From Thermodesulfobacteriota bacterium (lineage in GTDB: Bacteria > Thermosulfidibacterota > Thermosulfidibacteria > Thermosulfidibacterales > B14-G1), in assembly GCA_024274915.1 (NCBI GenBank), contig JAJSAC010000010.1, forward strand, positions 1 through 47,041: a stretch of DNA of 47,041 nt. The letters run 5' to 3'. A model generated the notes under the pieces. It was not told where the DNA came from and made no database searches. It worked only from the letters and a program-made list of their open reading frames with translations. Shown one piece after another: positions 36,349 through 44,737 of this stretch. How positions within the stretch are numbered: the first letter of the stretch is position 1; each line of letters begins with the position of its first letter. The translations under genes and the position numbers were made by a program.

Positions 36349-37311
36349 ATGGGCAAGGGGAAAACTCTCTTCTGGCTTATCCCCGCTCTCCTAATCATCA
36401 TCCTTATTCCTCCAGTGACCGGTTCTGTCACCACCAGGGAAGGTGTCTTTCTCATCCTTATGTACGTCACCCTGGCCGTCAGCCTGAACATCATCCTGGG
36501 ATACACGGGGTACGTGAGCTTCGGACACATCGTCTTCTACGGCATAGGGGGATACGTGGCTTTCTACCTCATGAAATTCCACGGAATCCACCTCATCCCG
36601 GCCATGATCATGGGAGGCATAGGGGCAGCCATAGCCGCCTTTGCCCTGGGTGAAGCCGTCCTAAGGCTTCGAGGGGCCTTCTTCGCCATCGCCACCATAG
36701 GCGTCAATGAAGCGGTGAAAGCCCTGGTGAACAATCTTAACTTCATCGGAGGAGCGGAAGGCCTCTTCTTCAACTTCAGGATCTATAACACCTATGGAGG
36801 AGCAACCAAAGCCATTTGGTTCTCCTACTACACCATGGCTGCCCTCACCATCACCACGGTAATCGCCGCATACCTCATTAAAAAATCTAAGTTCGGACTG
36901 GGACTCATGGCCATCCGGGAAGACGAGGACGCCGCCATCATCCTTGGAGTCAACGCCAAAAGGTACAAGAGCCTGGCCTACGCTGCGTCCGCCCTGTTCC
37001 CGGGAATGGTGGGTGCTGTCTTCTTTTTTAAAGCGGGAAACATCGAGCCCCACGACGCCTTCCACCTCATCAAGTCCATCGAGATGATCTTCATGGTGAT
37101 GCTGGGAGGCTACGGCAGCGTGACGGGGGCCGTAACCGGTGCCCTGGTCTACGAAAGACTGAAGGGATTCCTCCTGGTGAACCCCCTCTTCAAAAACCTC
37201 CACATGGCCATCTCAGGGGTGATCCTCCTCCTCATCGTCCTCTTCATGCCCCAAGGCATCGTCGGATTTATCAGGGAAAAGTCCAAGAAACTCAGGGAGA
37301 TGTTAGAATGA
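36349..37311 (+). CDS. livM: LivM permease of a LIV-type ABC transporter
   Basis: The second membrane subunit, 320 residues with about ten hydrophobic helices. The family motifs are clear: SLNIILGYTGYVSFGHIVFYGIGGY, the EAA-like cytosolic loop SKFGLGLMAIREDEDAAIILGVNAKRYKSLAY, and VMLGGYGSVTGAVTGAL. It starts with ATG 36349, two bases after the original end of the livH frame. It overlaps livG by 4 bp. Confidence 0.94.
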   Translation: MGKGKTLFWLIPALLIIILIPPVTGSVTTREGVFLILMYVTLAVSLNIILGYTGYVSFGHIVFYGIGGYVAFYLMKFHGIHLIPAMIMGGIGAAIAAFALGEAVLRLRGAFFAIATIGVNEAVKALVNNLNFIGGAEGLFFNFRIYNTYGGATKAIWFSYYTMAALTITTVIAAYLIKKSKFGLGLMAIREDEDAAIILGVNAKRYKSLAYAASALFPGMVGAVFFFKAGNIEPHDAFHLIKSIEMIFMVMLGGYGSVTGAVTGALVYERLKGFLLVNPLFKNLHMAISGVILLLIVLFMPQGIVGFIREKSKKLREMLE

Positions 37312-38066
37312 TTCTCCAAGTAGAAGACGTGACCAAAACCTTTGGAGGCCTGGTCGCCCTAAGCGACGTCGCCTTCCAGGTGGAAGAGGGGGAGATCCTG
37401 GGGATCATCGGGCCCAACGGCGCTGGCAAGACCACCCTGTTCAATGCCATCAGCGGGGTTTTCAAAATTGATAAGGGACGGGTAAAGTTCCAAGACAGGG
37501 ATATCACTTCTCTCCCTCCCAATGCCCGGGCCAGACTGGGCATCGCCCGGACCCATCAGATCGTTAAGCCCCTCAACGACCTCACAGTGGTGGAGAACGT
37601 CATGGTAGGGGCCTGCTTCGGCAAGGGCAACGCCAGCCTGCCCGCAGCCCGGAAGAAGGCCCAAGAGGTTCTGGAGTTCGTAGGGCTGAAAGAAAAGGGG
37701 GAAGTTTTGGCAGGCAAACTGAACGTGCCCGAAAAGAAGCGCCTGGAGATGGCCCGAGCCCTGGCCTCGGACCCTGCCATCATCCTCCTGGACGAGGTAC
37801 TTGCAGGACTCAACCCCATAGAGGTTTCCAGCATGCTAAAAGTGATCAAGGCCATAAGGGACAAGGGAATCACCATCCTCATGATAGAACATCTCATGCA
37901 CGCCATCATGAACGTATCAGATAGGGTCATGGCTCTAGTCTACGGACGGAAGGTCTCCGAAGGAACCCCAGGAGAGGTGGCCAACGACCCCCAGGTGATA
38001 GAGGCCTACCTGGGAGATCCCGACCTGGCCCTGAAACTCTTGAAAGACAAGAGGAGGAGAGGGTAA
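37308..38066 (+). CDS. livG: LivG ATPase of the LIV-type ABC transporter
   Basis: The 252-residue nucleotide-binding subunit. Walker A is GPNGAGKTTLFN and Walker B AIILLDEVLAGLNP, followed by the conserved switch His of IEHLMHAIM. The signature motif reads LNVPEKKRLEMARAL in place of LSGGQ; related LivG proteins often have degenerate signatures of this kind. It overlaps livM and shares one base with livF. Confidence 0.94.
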   Translation: MILQVEDVTKTFGGLVALSDVAFQVEEGEILGIIGPNGAGKTTLFNAISGVFKIDKGRVKFQDRDITSLPPNARARLGIARTHQIVKPLNDLTVVENVMVGACFGKGNASLPAARKKAQEVLEFVGLKEKGEVLAGKLNVPEKKRLEMARALASDPAIILLDEVLAGLNPIEVSSMLKVIKAIRDKGITILMIEHLMHAIMNVSDRVMALVYGRKVSEGTPGEVANDPQVIEAYLGDPDLALKLLKDKRRRG

Positions 38067-38782
38067 TGGATCAGCCAACTTTAAGAGTGGAAAGCCTGGA
38101 AACGGGATACGGAGAAGTCCAGATCTTATGGGGCATCAACCTGGAAGTCCCAATGGGAAACCTCACCTCCATCCTGGGCGCCAATGGGGCAGGCAAAACC
38201 ACCCTCCTCCGGGCCATAACGGGCATACTACCCGTTTGGAAGGGCAAGATCACTTTCCAGGAGGAAGACATCACCCGCCTTTCTCCCCACGAAAGGGCTA
38301 TCAAAGGGCTCATCATGATACCCGAAGGCAGGATGATCTTCCCCGAGATGACGGTGCTGGAAAACCTTGAAATGGGGGCATTCAACAAAAAGGCCCGGGC
38401 TAACTTGAAGAAAAACATGGAGCATGCCTTAGCCCTCTTTCCCCGGCTGGAGGAACGCTTATCCCAGAAGGCGGGCACCCTCAGCGGCGGCGAACAACAG
38501 ATGCTGGCTATCGCCAGGGGTCTCATGGCCGAGCCTCAAGTACTAATTTTTGACGAACCCAGTCTGGGACTGGCTCCAAAGCTGGTAATAGAGGTCTTCG
38601 AGATCATCCAAAAACTCAAGGAAGAAGGCATCACCATGCTTCTAGTGGAGCAGAATGTCCACCTCTCCCTGGCCATCACTGACTATGCCTATGTCCTGGC
38701 CGAAGGGAAAGTGGTCATGGAAGGCAAAGGGGAAGATCTGGAAGAATCGGAAGAGGTGAAAAGGGCCTACCTGGGGGTCTAA
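38066..38782 (+). CDS. livF: LivF ATPase of the LIV-type ABC transporter
   Basis: The second ATPase, 238 residues. Walker A GANGAGKTTLLRAI, an intact signature TLSGGEQQMLAIARGLM, Walker B VLIFDEPSLGLAP and the LLVEQNVHLSL switch region are all present. The ATG overlaps the livG stop by one base (TAATG). The next gene, a second binding protein, starts about 80 bp further on. Confidence 0.95.
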   Translation: MDQPTLRVESLETGYGEVQILWGINLEVPMGNLTSILGANGAGKTTLLRAITGILPVWKGKITFQEEDITRLSPHERAIKGLIMIPEGRMIFPEMTVLENLEMGAFNKKARANLKKNMEHALALFPRLEERLSQKAGTLSGGEQQMLAIARGLMAEPQVLIFDEPSLGLAPKLVIEVFEIIQKLKEEGITMLLVEQNVHLSLAITDYAYVLAEGKVVMEGKGEDLEESEEVKRAYLGV

Positions 38783-38860
38783 TTGGGTCTGCCATCGAAC
38801 TTTGGCGCCTCCCTCCCCTCTCAAAACAAAAAACAAATCTCTCCGAGAGGGAGCCTTAGG

Positions 38861-40075
38861 ATGAGAAACCCAAAATGTGCCAAAATTCAAGACCTAACCC
38901 CACTGGTTTTGGTCCTGGTCATCTTGCTCACTCCCTGGACCAAGGCTCAATCACAGGCTTCAGCCTGGAAGGTAGCCATTGTCCTGCCCATCACGGGCCC
39001 CCTGAGCCCCATTGGTGAGAAACTCAAAAAAGGGTATCAACTGGCCCTGAAGAAAGCTGAGAAAGAGGGGCAAAGCCTGGAGGTCCTATGGGTGGACGAA
39101 AGGCTCCTAAACCAGGAAGAAAGCCGAAAGACCCTCGCCGAAACCCTCCGGGACCCCCACACCGTAGCCCTCTTAGGAGCCTATTCCAGCCACGCCACCT
39201 TCAACCTGGCAGGAATGGCCGAGAGACTCCGAGTCCCCCTGATCATTCCCTCTTCCATGGCTGACCGCCTCACCCGCCAGGGCTACCAGTGGGTCTTCAG
39301 GGTATGCCCATCCAGTAGCCAATACCTGAGGGGGTTCGTCTCCTACCTCATCACCCTCTTCCCCTCCCCCCCCACCACCGCCATTCTCTACGAAAACACG
39401 CCATGGGGGCAGGAACTTCAGAGAAAGCTGACCAAAATCCTGGGGGACGCTGGACCCGTTAAAACCCTGACCTTGGCCTACACCCCGGGAGCCAACCACT
39501 ACCCCAAAATCATGAAAGAGACAGAAAAAAAGAGGCCTTCCCTGGTCATCCTCGTTTCCTCTGCTGCTGACACCTTGGCCCTGTACAAGAACCTGCAGAC
39601 CCTGAAAATTCGGTGCTTGGTTGCTGGTGCCGGCATGGGCCTTTCATCCCCACGCCTCATGGAAAAGACCCTCCCCTCCGTACCCGGTCTCCTCTTTCCA
39701 TCCCCCTGGGTTCCCCAGGCCAACTGGCCTGGGGCCCGGAACTTCGCCCAAAGGTACGAAAAAGCCTACGGAGAGCCGGCAGACTACCACTCGGCAGAGG
39801 CCTACTCCGCCCTCTCAATCCTTTCTCGGGTCCTGAAAAAGGTGGGATGCAACCCTGAAGAGCCACGTTGCCGAAGCAGAATAAGGAAGACCTTGGAACA
39901 GACCCCCTTCTCCACACCTCTGGGCCCGGTGAAATTCATCAGTAACGAGGGCCACACCCACCAAAATCGGCTCTTACCCCTCATGGTCCAGATCCAAGGA
40001 GGCAAGGCCGTGGTAGTCCATCCCCAGAAAGCGGCGGAAGGAAAGGTTCACCTACCATTCCCCAAGGGAAATTGA
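38861..40075 (+). CDS. Second LIV-type periplasmic binding protein
   Basis: A 404-residue secreted binding protein of the same fold as livK (KVAIVLPITGPLSPIGEKLKKG, VALLGAYSSHATFNLAGMAERLRVPLIIPSSMADRLT, WVFRVCPSSSQYLRGFV) but clearly divergent. A signal peptide occupies the first 35 or so residues. ATG 38861 was chosen because GAGGGAG lies upstream and the signal begins there. It leads a three-gene module with its own livG/livF pair but no permeases. It may bind a different ligand and feed the same LivHM channel. Confidence 0.85.
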   Translation: MRNPKCAKIQDLTPLVLVLVILLTPWTKAQSQASAWKVAIVLPITGPLSPIGEKLKKGYQLALKKAEKEGQSLEVLWVDERLLNQEESRKTLAETLRDPHTVALLGAYSSHATFNLAGMAERLRVPLIIPSSMADRLTRQGYQWVFRVCPSSSQYLRGFVSYLITLFPSPPTTAILYENTPWGQELQRKLTKILGDAGPVKTLTLAYTPGANHYPKIMKETEKKRPSLVILVSSAADTLALYKNLQTLKIRCLVAGAGMGLSSPRLMEKTLPSVPGLLFPSPWVPQANWPGARNFAQRYEKAYGEPADYHSAEAYSALSILSRVLKKVGCNPEEPRCRSRIRKTLEQTPFSTPLGPVKFISNEGHTHQNRLLPLMVQIQGGKAVVVHPQKAAEGKVHLPFPKGN

Positions 40076-40079
40076 AGCC

Positions 40080-40814
40080 ATGCCTCCCCCCATTTTAGAA
40101 CTCTCCAGGGTAACCAAACACTTTGGGGGACTTACCGCTGTGAATCAGGTTGATCTCGTCCTTTACCGAGGAGAAATACTGGGACTCATTGGCCCCAATG
40201 GAGCAGGTAAGACCACCCTGTTCAACATGATAGCAGGGTTCCACAAACCCTCCAAAGGGCGCATCCTTTTCAAAGGTATGGACATTACAGGGATGAAACC
40301 CCACAAAATCTGTAAACTGGGCATAGCCAGAACCTTCCAGATCACGAAGCCCCTCAAAAAACTCACAACCCTGGAAAACGTCATGGTGGGAGCCCTGCCA
40401 AAAGAGAAAACCGTCCCTGGGGCCAGGGAAAGGGCTTTGAATATTCTAAAACTCATGGGTCTGGACCACAGGGCGTCCCTTCCAGCAGGGACCCTCACCC
40501 CAGGGGAGAAAAAGAGACTGGAAATGGCCAGGGCTCTGGCCACAGATCCATCCCTTCTCCTGCTGGACGAAGTCATGGCAGGCCTCACTCCCACCGAGAC
40601 CCAGGATATGCTGGAACTGTTGAGAAAGATTGAGGCCCAAGGCATCAGCATGGTGGTGGTGGAACACAACGTGAAGGGAGTCATCCGGATCGCCCACAGA
40701 ATGGTGGCCCTAAATTATGGTCAAAAGATAGCCGAAGGTCCCCCCCACGAGGTCATCACCCATCCGGAAGTGATAAAGGCCTACATGGGAGAAGAAGGCC
40801 CATGCTTCGAGTGA
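40080..40814 (+). CDS. Second LivG-like ATPase
   Basis: A 244-residue ABC ATPase with Walker A GPNGAGKTTLFNMI, signature LTPGEKKRLEMARALAT and Walker B LLLLDEVMAGLTPTE, and a switch VVVEHNVKGVI. The signature variation mirrors that of the first LivG, so both belong to the same subfamily. It starts 4 bp after the binding-protein stop and overlaps the next gene by 13 bp. Confidence 0.93.
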   Translation: MPPPILELSRVTKHFGGLTAVNQVDLVLYRGEILGLIGPNGAGKTTLFNMIAGFHKPSKGRILFKGMDITGMKPHKICKLGIARTFQITKPLKKLTTLENVMVGALPKEKTVPGARERALNILKLMGLDHRASLPAGTLTPGEKKRLEMARALATDPSLLLLDEVMAGLTPTETQDMLELLRKIEAQGISMVVVEHNVKGVIRIAHRMVALNYGQKIAEGPPHEVITHPEVIKAYMGEEGPCFE

Positions 40815-41512
40815 GAAACCTCCAGGTGGCCTATGGCGACAGCCAGGTGCTATGGGATATCTCTTTTTCCGTGGAAGAAGGGGAAATAGTGGCCATCGTG
40901 GGACCCAACGGAGCGGGAAAATCTACCCTCTTGAAGACCATTGCCGGCCTTCTGTCTCCCCTCTCGGGGGAGATAGTTTTTCGGGGAGAGACCGTCCACG
41001 GGCTTCCTCCCCACAAAGTGGCCGAGAAAGGGATAATCCTGGTACCCGAAGGCAAGAGGGTCTTCCCCCTCCTGACGGTCCAGGAGAATCTCAAGATAGG
41101 GGCCTACTTGCCAAGGGCCAGGAGCCGGACCCGAGAAAACATGGAGAAGGTCTTCCATCTCTTTCCCTTCTTAAGGGACCGGAGAAGCCAGCGGGCGGGC
41201 ACCCTCAGCGGCGGCGAACAACAGATGCTGACCATAGCCAGGGGCCTCATGGCCCAGCCATCACTCCTCCTCCTGGACGAACCCAGCCTGGGTTTAGCCC
41301 CCAAAACGGCGAAAGAGATCTTCTCCATCATAAAGAAAGCCAGAAAGGAGGGAACCACTGTGCTCCTGATAGAACAGAACATCCATCTCTCCCTCCGGGT
41401 GGCCGACCATGCCTACGTTATGGAGAAGGGACGAATAATCCTTCAGGGCCCCGGCCATCAACTCCTGGAAGACCCCCACTTGAAGGAAACCTACCTGGGG
41501 ATCTCCCCTTAA
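40802..41512 (+). CDS. Second LivF-like ATPase
   Basis: A 236-residue ATPase with Walker A GPNGAGKSTLLKTI, the full signature TLSGGEQQMLTIARGLM, Walker B LLLLDEPSLGLAP and LLIEQNIHLSLRV. It closely matches the first LivF. A stretch around the signature is identical in DNA as well (ACCCTCAGCGGCGGCGAACA in both), so the copies may have exchanged sequence by gene conversion. It ends the liv region. Confidence 0.94.
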   Translation: MLRVRNLQVAYGDSQVLWDISFSVEEGEIVAIVGPNGAGKSTLLKTIAGLLSPLSGEIVFRGETVHGLPPHKVAEKGIILVPEGKRVFPLLTVQENLKIGAYLPRARSRTRENMEKVFHLFPFLRDRRSQRAGTLSGGEQQMLTIARGLMAQPSLLLLDEPSLGLAPKTAKEIFSIIKKARKEGTTVLLIEQNIHLSLRVADHAYVMEKGRIILQGPGHQLLEDPHLKETYLGISP

Positions 41513-41513
41513 A

Positions 41514-41597
41514 GGCCAAAAGGCCCTATCTCTACCTCAGCCTTTCAGGGCCGGGTTCCTACGGCCCTTTACCCCAGGCCCGCACAGGAGACCCTGT
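41514..41597. other. Clustered hairpins after the liv region, unexplained
   Basis: Three stems occur within 84 bases: GGCC-AAAA-GGCC (41514-41525), GGGCCG...CGGCCC with loop GGTTCCTA (41548-41567), and ACAGG-AGAC-CCTGT (41584-41597). None has a T run on the plus strand, so none is a standard terminator. The arrangement looks like a structured RNA leader or 3' end. I compared it by eye with c-di-GMP, TPP and fluoride riboswitch cores and did not see a match. Confidence 0.4.
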
Positions 41598-41678
41598 CGT
41601 AAAAACAAGTCTTGGAAATGGTGAATTAAAACTATGTTAATAATATGCAGGAAGAAACCGATGAACAAAGGAACATCG

Positions 41679-41706
41679 TTGACATTTTGAAGCTACTCTT
41701 GATAAC
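41679..41706 (+). promoter_or_regulatory. Putative promoter of the barrel-CARDB genes
   Basis: TTGACA (41679-41684), a 16-base spacer and GATAAC (41701-41706). Transcription would begin only a few bases before ATG 41718, so a nearly leaderless message or use of the second ATG (41733) would follow. Confidence 0.45.
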
Positions 41707-41717
41707 AAAAAAACACC

Positions 41718-43358
41718 ATGAAAGTAAAAGGTATGAGCATAACTCTAGTATTATTTTTGGCTTTAATAGCCCTCATCACGACTACAGAAAGGGGAGGAGC
41801 CATAGACTACGAAGGAGGAAACTTGGTTATAGATTATTACACCAAAATCTACACCAACAGGATCACGGGAAACAAAGAAAGATCCCCTTTAGAACCAGGT
41901 TTCCAAGGATACAACGAGCTGATGATAAGCCTTGAGCATCACCTGTCCCAAAAAGGCACCATCAATGGATACCTAGAAGGCATTCAAACGTCAGACAAGA
42001 ACGAAAACGACAAGGAGTTTGCTATCAGGAGCTTCTACATCAAATTCCTCCAAGAAGAAAAGGTGGACATCACCCTGGGAGATTTCGCCGCCAACTTCAG
42101 CCAGTACACCCTAGGCACAGGACTTCTAGGCTTCAAGGCCATGGTAAGCCCGGTAAAATACCTCAAGATATGGGCCATCGCAGCCAAAAACAGGGAAAGA
42201 ACCACCTACGGTGTTGGAGACGAATACAGGAGATACTCCCAGGGGGGCAGGCTAGAGGCAAACTTCCTCCGAAAGAACTGTAAAGTGGGGTTCAATTTCA
42301 TCAACACAGAGGTGGACCCCAGTTCCCTTCACACCAATACCGGGGTCCTTCCTTACTCCAACCAGGTAGCCAGCATAGACGCCGACCTGCGCCTCTTTTC
42401 AGACGCCCTCCAAATCCGAGGGGAAATTGCCCGAAGCCGGTACGACCCCGACAGAGACAACCCCACCGCAGTGGCACTATACGACAACGCCTACAGGGCC
42501 AGGTTGGAAATAATACCCTGGCAGCCTGTCTCTTTTTACATCTCCTGGGAACGGGTGGAGCCCTACTTCAACAGCGTCCTGGGCTCAGCCTACGTGGACA
42601 ACGACCAAACCCAGGTGGGGTTCACCATCACCCCCACCCAGTGGCTGGAGATCTCCGGCTACTATCTCCGACAGTACGATGACATAGACAACAACCTGGA
42701 TTATAGAACCCTCTCGTGGACAGAGGACCTGTCCATCACCCTCTCCCCCCTCTTCTTCCTCAAAAACTTCCTGCAACAGATGAGCCTCACCATCCACGGG
42801 TCCAGGGAAGATTCATACTCCAGGGACCATCCCCGGTCCACAGACACCCGGGACAAGGCCATCGATATCACCCTGTCCCAGCCCATTTGGAAGCTGAATT
42901 TCTCGTTGAGCATGGAAAACAGGTGGTTCAAGGACCATACCGACTCCAGCCAAGACACCAGAACAGAGGCGTATACCGCCTCTGCCAGTACCAACTTCGA
43001 CCTTCTGGGGATTTCTTGGGGCCTCAGCATGGAAGAGCGGTACCAAGTGGATGAAACCAACTACGAAAACGGAGGCACCGAAGATTTCAACACCAGCCTG
43101 GCTCTAAGCGCCCTGTACCAGAAAACAGACACGGCCCTGAGCATATCCTGGTCCCAGGAAGACTCCGACATGGGAGACCCCTCGGCCAACACCCTCACCA
43201 CAGCCTTCACCGCTTCCCTGAGACAGGGACTGAAAAGACTCATCAAAATCGATGGAGAGTTGGAACTCAGATACAACTATGTGAACCACAACGTAGAAGA
43301 AGACACGTACGACTATAAAGAGCAGACCCTTTTCATGGGTCTAAAAGTGAGTTTCTGA
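41718..43358 (+). CDS. Outer-membrane beta-barrel protein of unknown function
   Basis: A 546-residue exported protein. A hydrophobic N-terminus (MSITLVLFLALIALITTTERGGA) acts as signal peptide. The remainder is made of alternating polar/aromatic strands (LVIDYYTKIYTN, ITLGDFAANFSQYTLGTGLLG, LELRYNYVNHN) and ends with Phe (LFMGLKVSF), the classic C-terminal BAM signal. It probably forms a porin-like barrel. No specific family could be named. It is followed 11 bp later by a secreted CARDB protein, and both precede the adhesin, suggesting a common surface system. Confidence 0.8.
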   Translation: MKVKGMSITLVLFLALIALITTTERGGAIDYEGGNLVIDYYTKIYTNRITGNKERSPLEPGFQGYNELMISLEHHLSQKGTINGYLEGIQTSDKNENDKEFAIRSFYIKFLQEEKVDITLGDFAANFSQYTLGTGLLGFKAMVSPVKYLKIWAIAAKNRERTTYGVGDEYRRYSQGGRLEANFLRKNCKVGFNFINTEVDPSSLHTNTGVLPYSNQVASIDADLRLFSDALQIRGEIARSRYDPDRDNPTAVALYDNAYRARLEIIPWQPVSFYISWERVEPYFNSVLGSAYVDNDQTQVGFTITPTQWLEISGYYLRQYDDIDNNLDYRTLSWTEDLSITLSPLFFLKNFLQQMSLTIHGSREDSYSRDHPRSTDTRDKAIDITLSQPIWKLNFSLSMENRWFKDHTDSSQDTRTEAYTASASTNFDLLGISWGLSMEERYQVDETNYENGGTEDFNTSLALSALYQKTDTALSISWSQEDSDMGDPSANTLTTAFTASLRQGLKRLIKIDGELELRYNYVNHNVEEDTYDYKEQTLFMGLKVSF

Positions 43359-43369
43359 AGGAGGCTTAA

Positions 43370-44479
43370 ATGAAAAAGGGCACCTTGGTAGCACTGGCCT
43401 TGTTCTCCCTAATGGCCATATCCGGCACATCCCGGGGTGAGAAAGAAACTCCTTGCACCATCACCGAGATGTATATTGCAGGGGTCCCTGCAAAGGAGGT
43501 AAGGCACACCCTGGTGGTACCTCGAGACTGGCTGGAAGGGGGAAAACTGATCATAGAGGGAGAGGCCTCCCAGGCCGCAGAAAAGATAGAAGTCACTTTG
43601 GATGGGGGCAAAACCTGGCAGACGGCCCAGGGCACCACCTCGTGGTACTGTTCATTCCAACCCCTCCCCGGGGAAAAACTCAAAATAGGAGCCAGGGCAT
43701 GGTGTGGAGGCAAACCCGCTCCCCTCTACAGGAGGAAGCTCTACAGGGCCTCCTTCACTGGTAAAACCGCCAAAGAAATCGTGGTGGAGAAGCTCCGGGC
43801 CATGGAACTCCTCTATCAAGGTGAAAACCGCCTCCAGTTCATGAAACTCTTCTCCAAAAGGCTGAGGTCCCCCTTGTACTCCAACTACCGGGATCTGGAA
43901 GTCCAGGTGAGAAACGATTTCCAATGGGGCGGGGCCATCCAGTATCGGTTCTACACAGACCAGGTGCTCAGGAGTAATGGCATCCACATGGTTCAAACCC
44001 ACTGGAACCTAACCTACCTGGGGCTTATGGAACCCAAGGAGGGGTACACCGAATTCCACTTCGACCCCGGAGACAGCTGGAAAGTGGTGGACATCAGGGG
44101 AGACAAACCCTTTGGCATCATCGAAGAACCCAAGCCCGATCTGTACATCGTTGAAGACGAGATAGATGGTAAGTTCATTGCCTTCGCGCCAGTGGGCATG
44201 GTGTTGGTGGTCGTCCACAACGGCGGGAGGATAGCCGCCAGGAAAGTGCTGGTCAAAGTCCACTGCAGAGACATAGGCCCTGTAGGTGCGTTTCCTCCCT
44301 CCGAAGCCACCGCCACCGCCACCATAAAAGTGGTACCCATAAACGGAGTGGCCGTGGTCAACCTCCTGCTCCAGGCCCCCGAATGGCATCCACCAGTCAC
44401 CTGCATTATCACCGTGGATCCCAAAAACCGGATCTCGGAGATAGACGAGAGCAACAACCGGGCTCAAAAACTTTTTTAG
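43370..44479 (+). CDS. Secreted protein with Ig-like and C-terminal CARDB domains
   Basis: A 369-residue secreted protein. Residues 1-22 are a signal peptide (LVALALFSLMAISGTSRG). An N-terminal all-beta domain follows (ITEMYIAGVPAKEVRHTLVV, IEVTLDGGKTWQTAQG), similar in pattern to the Ig-like sulfite-oxidase C-terminal fold. Residues of about 130-240 form a helical-plus-sheet region. From residue 258 a CARDB-type adhesion domain begins (PDLYIVEDEI, VVVHNGGRIAARKV) and ends VDPKNRISEIDESNNRAQKLF. The protein could be a periplasmic or extracellular partner for the barrel or adhesin. GGAGG precedes the ATG. Confidence 0.75.
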   Translation: MKKGTLVALALFSLMAISGTSRGEKETPCTITEMYIAGVPAKEVRHTLVVPRDWLEGGKLIIEGEASQAAEKIEVTLDGGKTWQTAQGTTSWYCSFQPLPGEKLKIGARAWCGGKPAPLYRRKLYRASFTGKTAKEIVVEKLRAMELLYQGENRLQFMKLFSKRLRSPLYSNYRDLEVQVRNDFQWGGAIQYRFYTDQVLRSNGIHMVQTHWNLTYLGLMEPKEGYTEFHFDPGDSWKVVDIRGDKPFGIIEEPKPDLYIVEDEIDGKFIAFAPVGMVLVVVHNGGRIAARKVLVKVHCRDIGPVGAFPPSEATATATIKVVPINGVAVVNLLLQAPEWHPPVTCIITVDPKNRISEIDESNNRAQKLF

Positions 44480-44615
44480 GCAATATGGTATAAGCTACTC
44501 GGATTCCTGGAATCCAGAGAAAACCGTTCCTTGACTTAAGGTAGGCACAAGCCAAATTCCCTCAAGACCTGCAGAAAATCCCTAAATTTAAGGCGTTTTT
44601 TGGAAATATTTCCAC

Positions 44616-44643
44616 TTGACATTAGGAGACCCTTCAATGTACT
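44616..44643 (+). promoter_or_regulatory. Putative promoter of the YadA-like adhesin gene
   Basis: TTGACA (44616-44621), a 16-base spacer and TGTACT (44638-44643) lie in the AT-rich 258-bp gap before the adhesin. An alternative -35 (TTGACT) lies near 44532. The gap otherwise holds a short hairpin (GGATTC-CTG-GAATCC, near 44501) and no gene. Confidence 0.5.
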
Positions 44644-44737
44644 GAAAAACAAAAAAACCAAGGATGGGAGGTGGTATTTGAGAAATCGTTTTAAGGCAAA
44701 GCATAGGGTAAAAAATTAAGGGAAAGGAGGTAGGAAT

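Noticed and set aside
37720-37770. Inactive LivG because its ABC signature is not LSGGQ
   Set aside because: The variant signature is repeated in the second LivG and is common in the LivG subfamily; Walker motifs are intact.
41514-41597. c-di-GMP riboswitch before the outer-membrane gene
   Set aside because: The GCACAGG-like bases occur, but the required GACGCAAAGCC partner and loop are missing.
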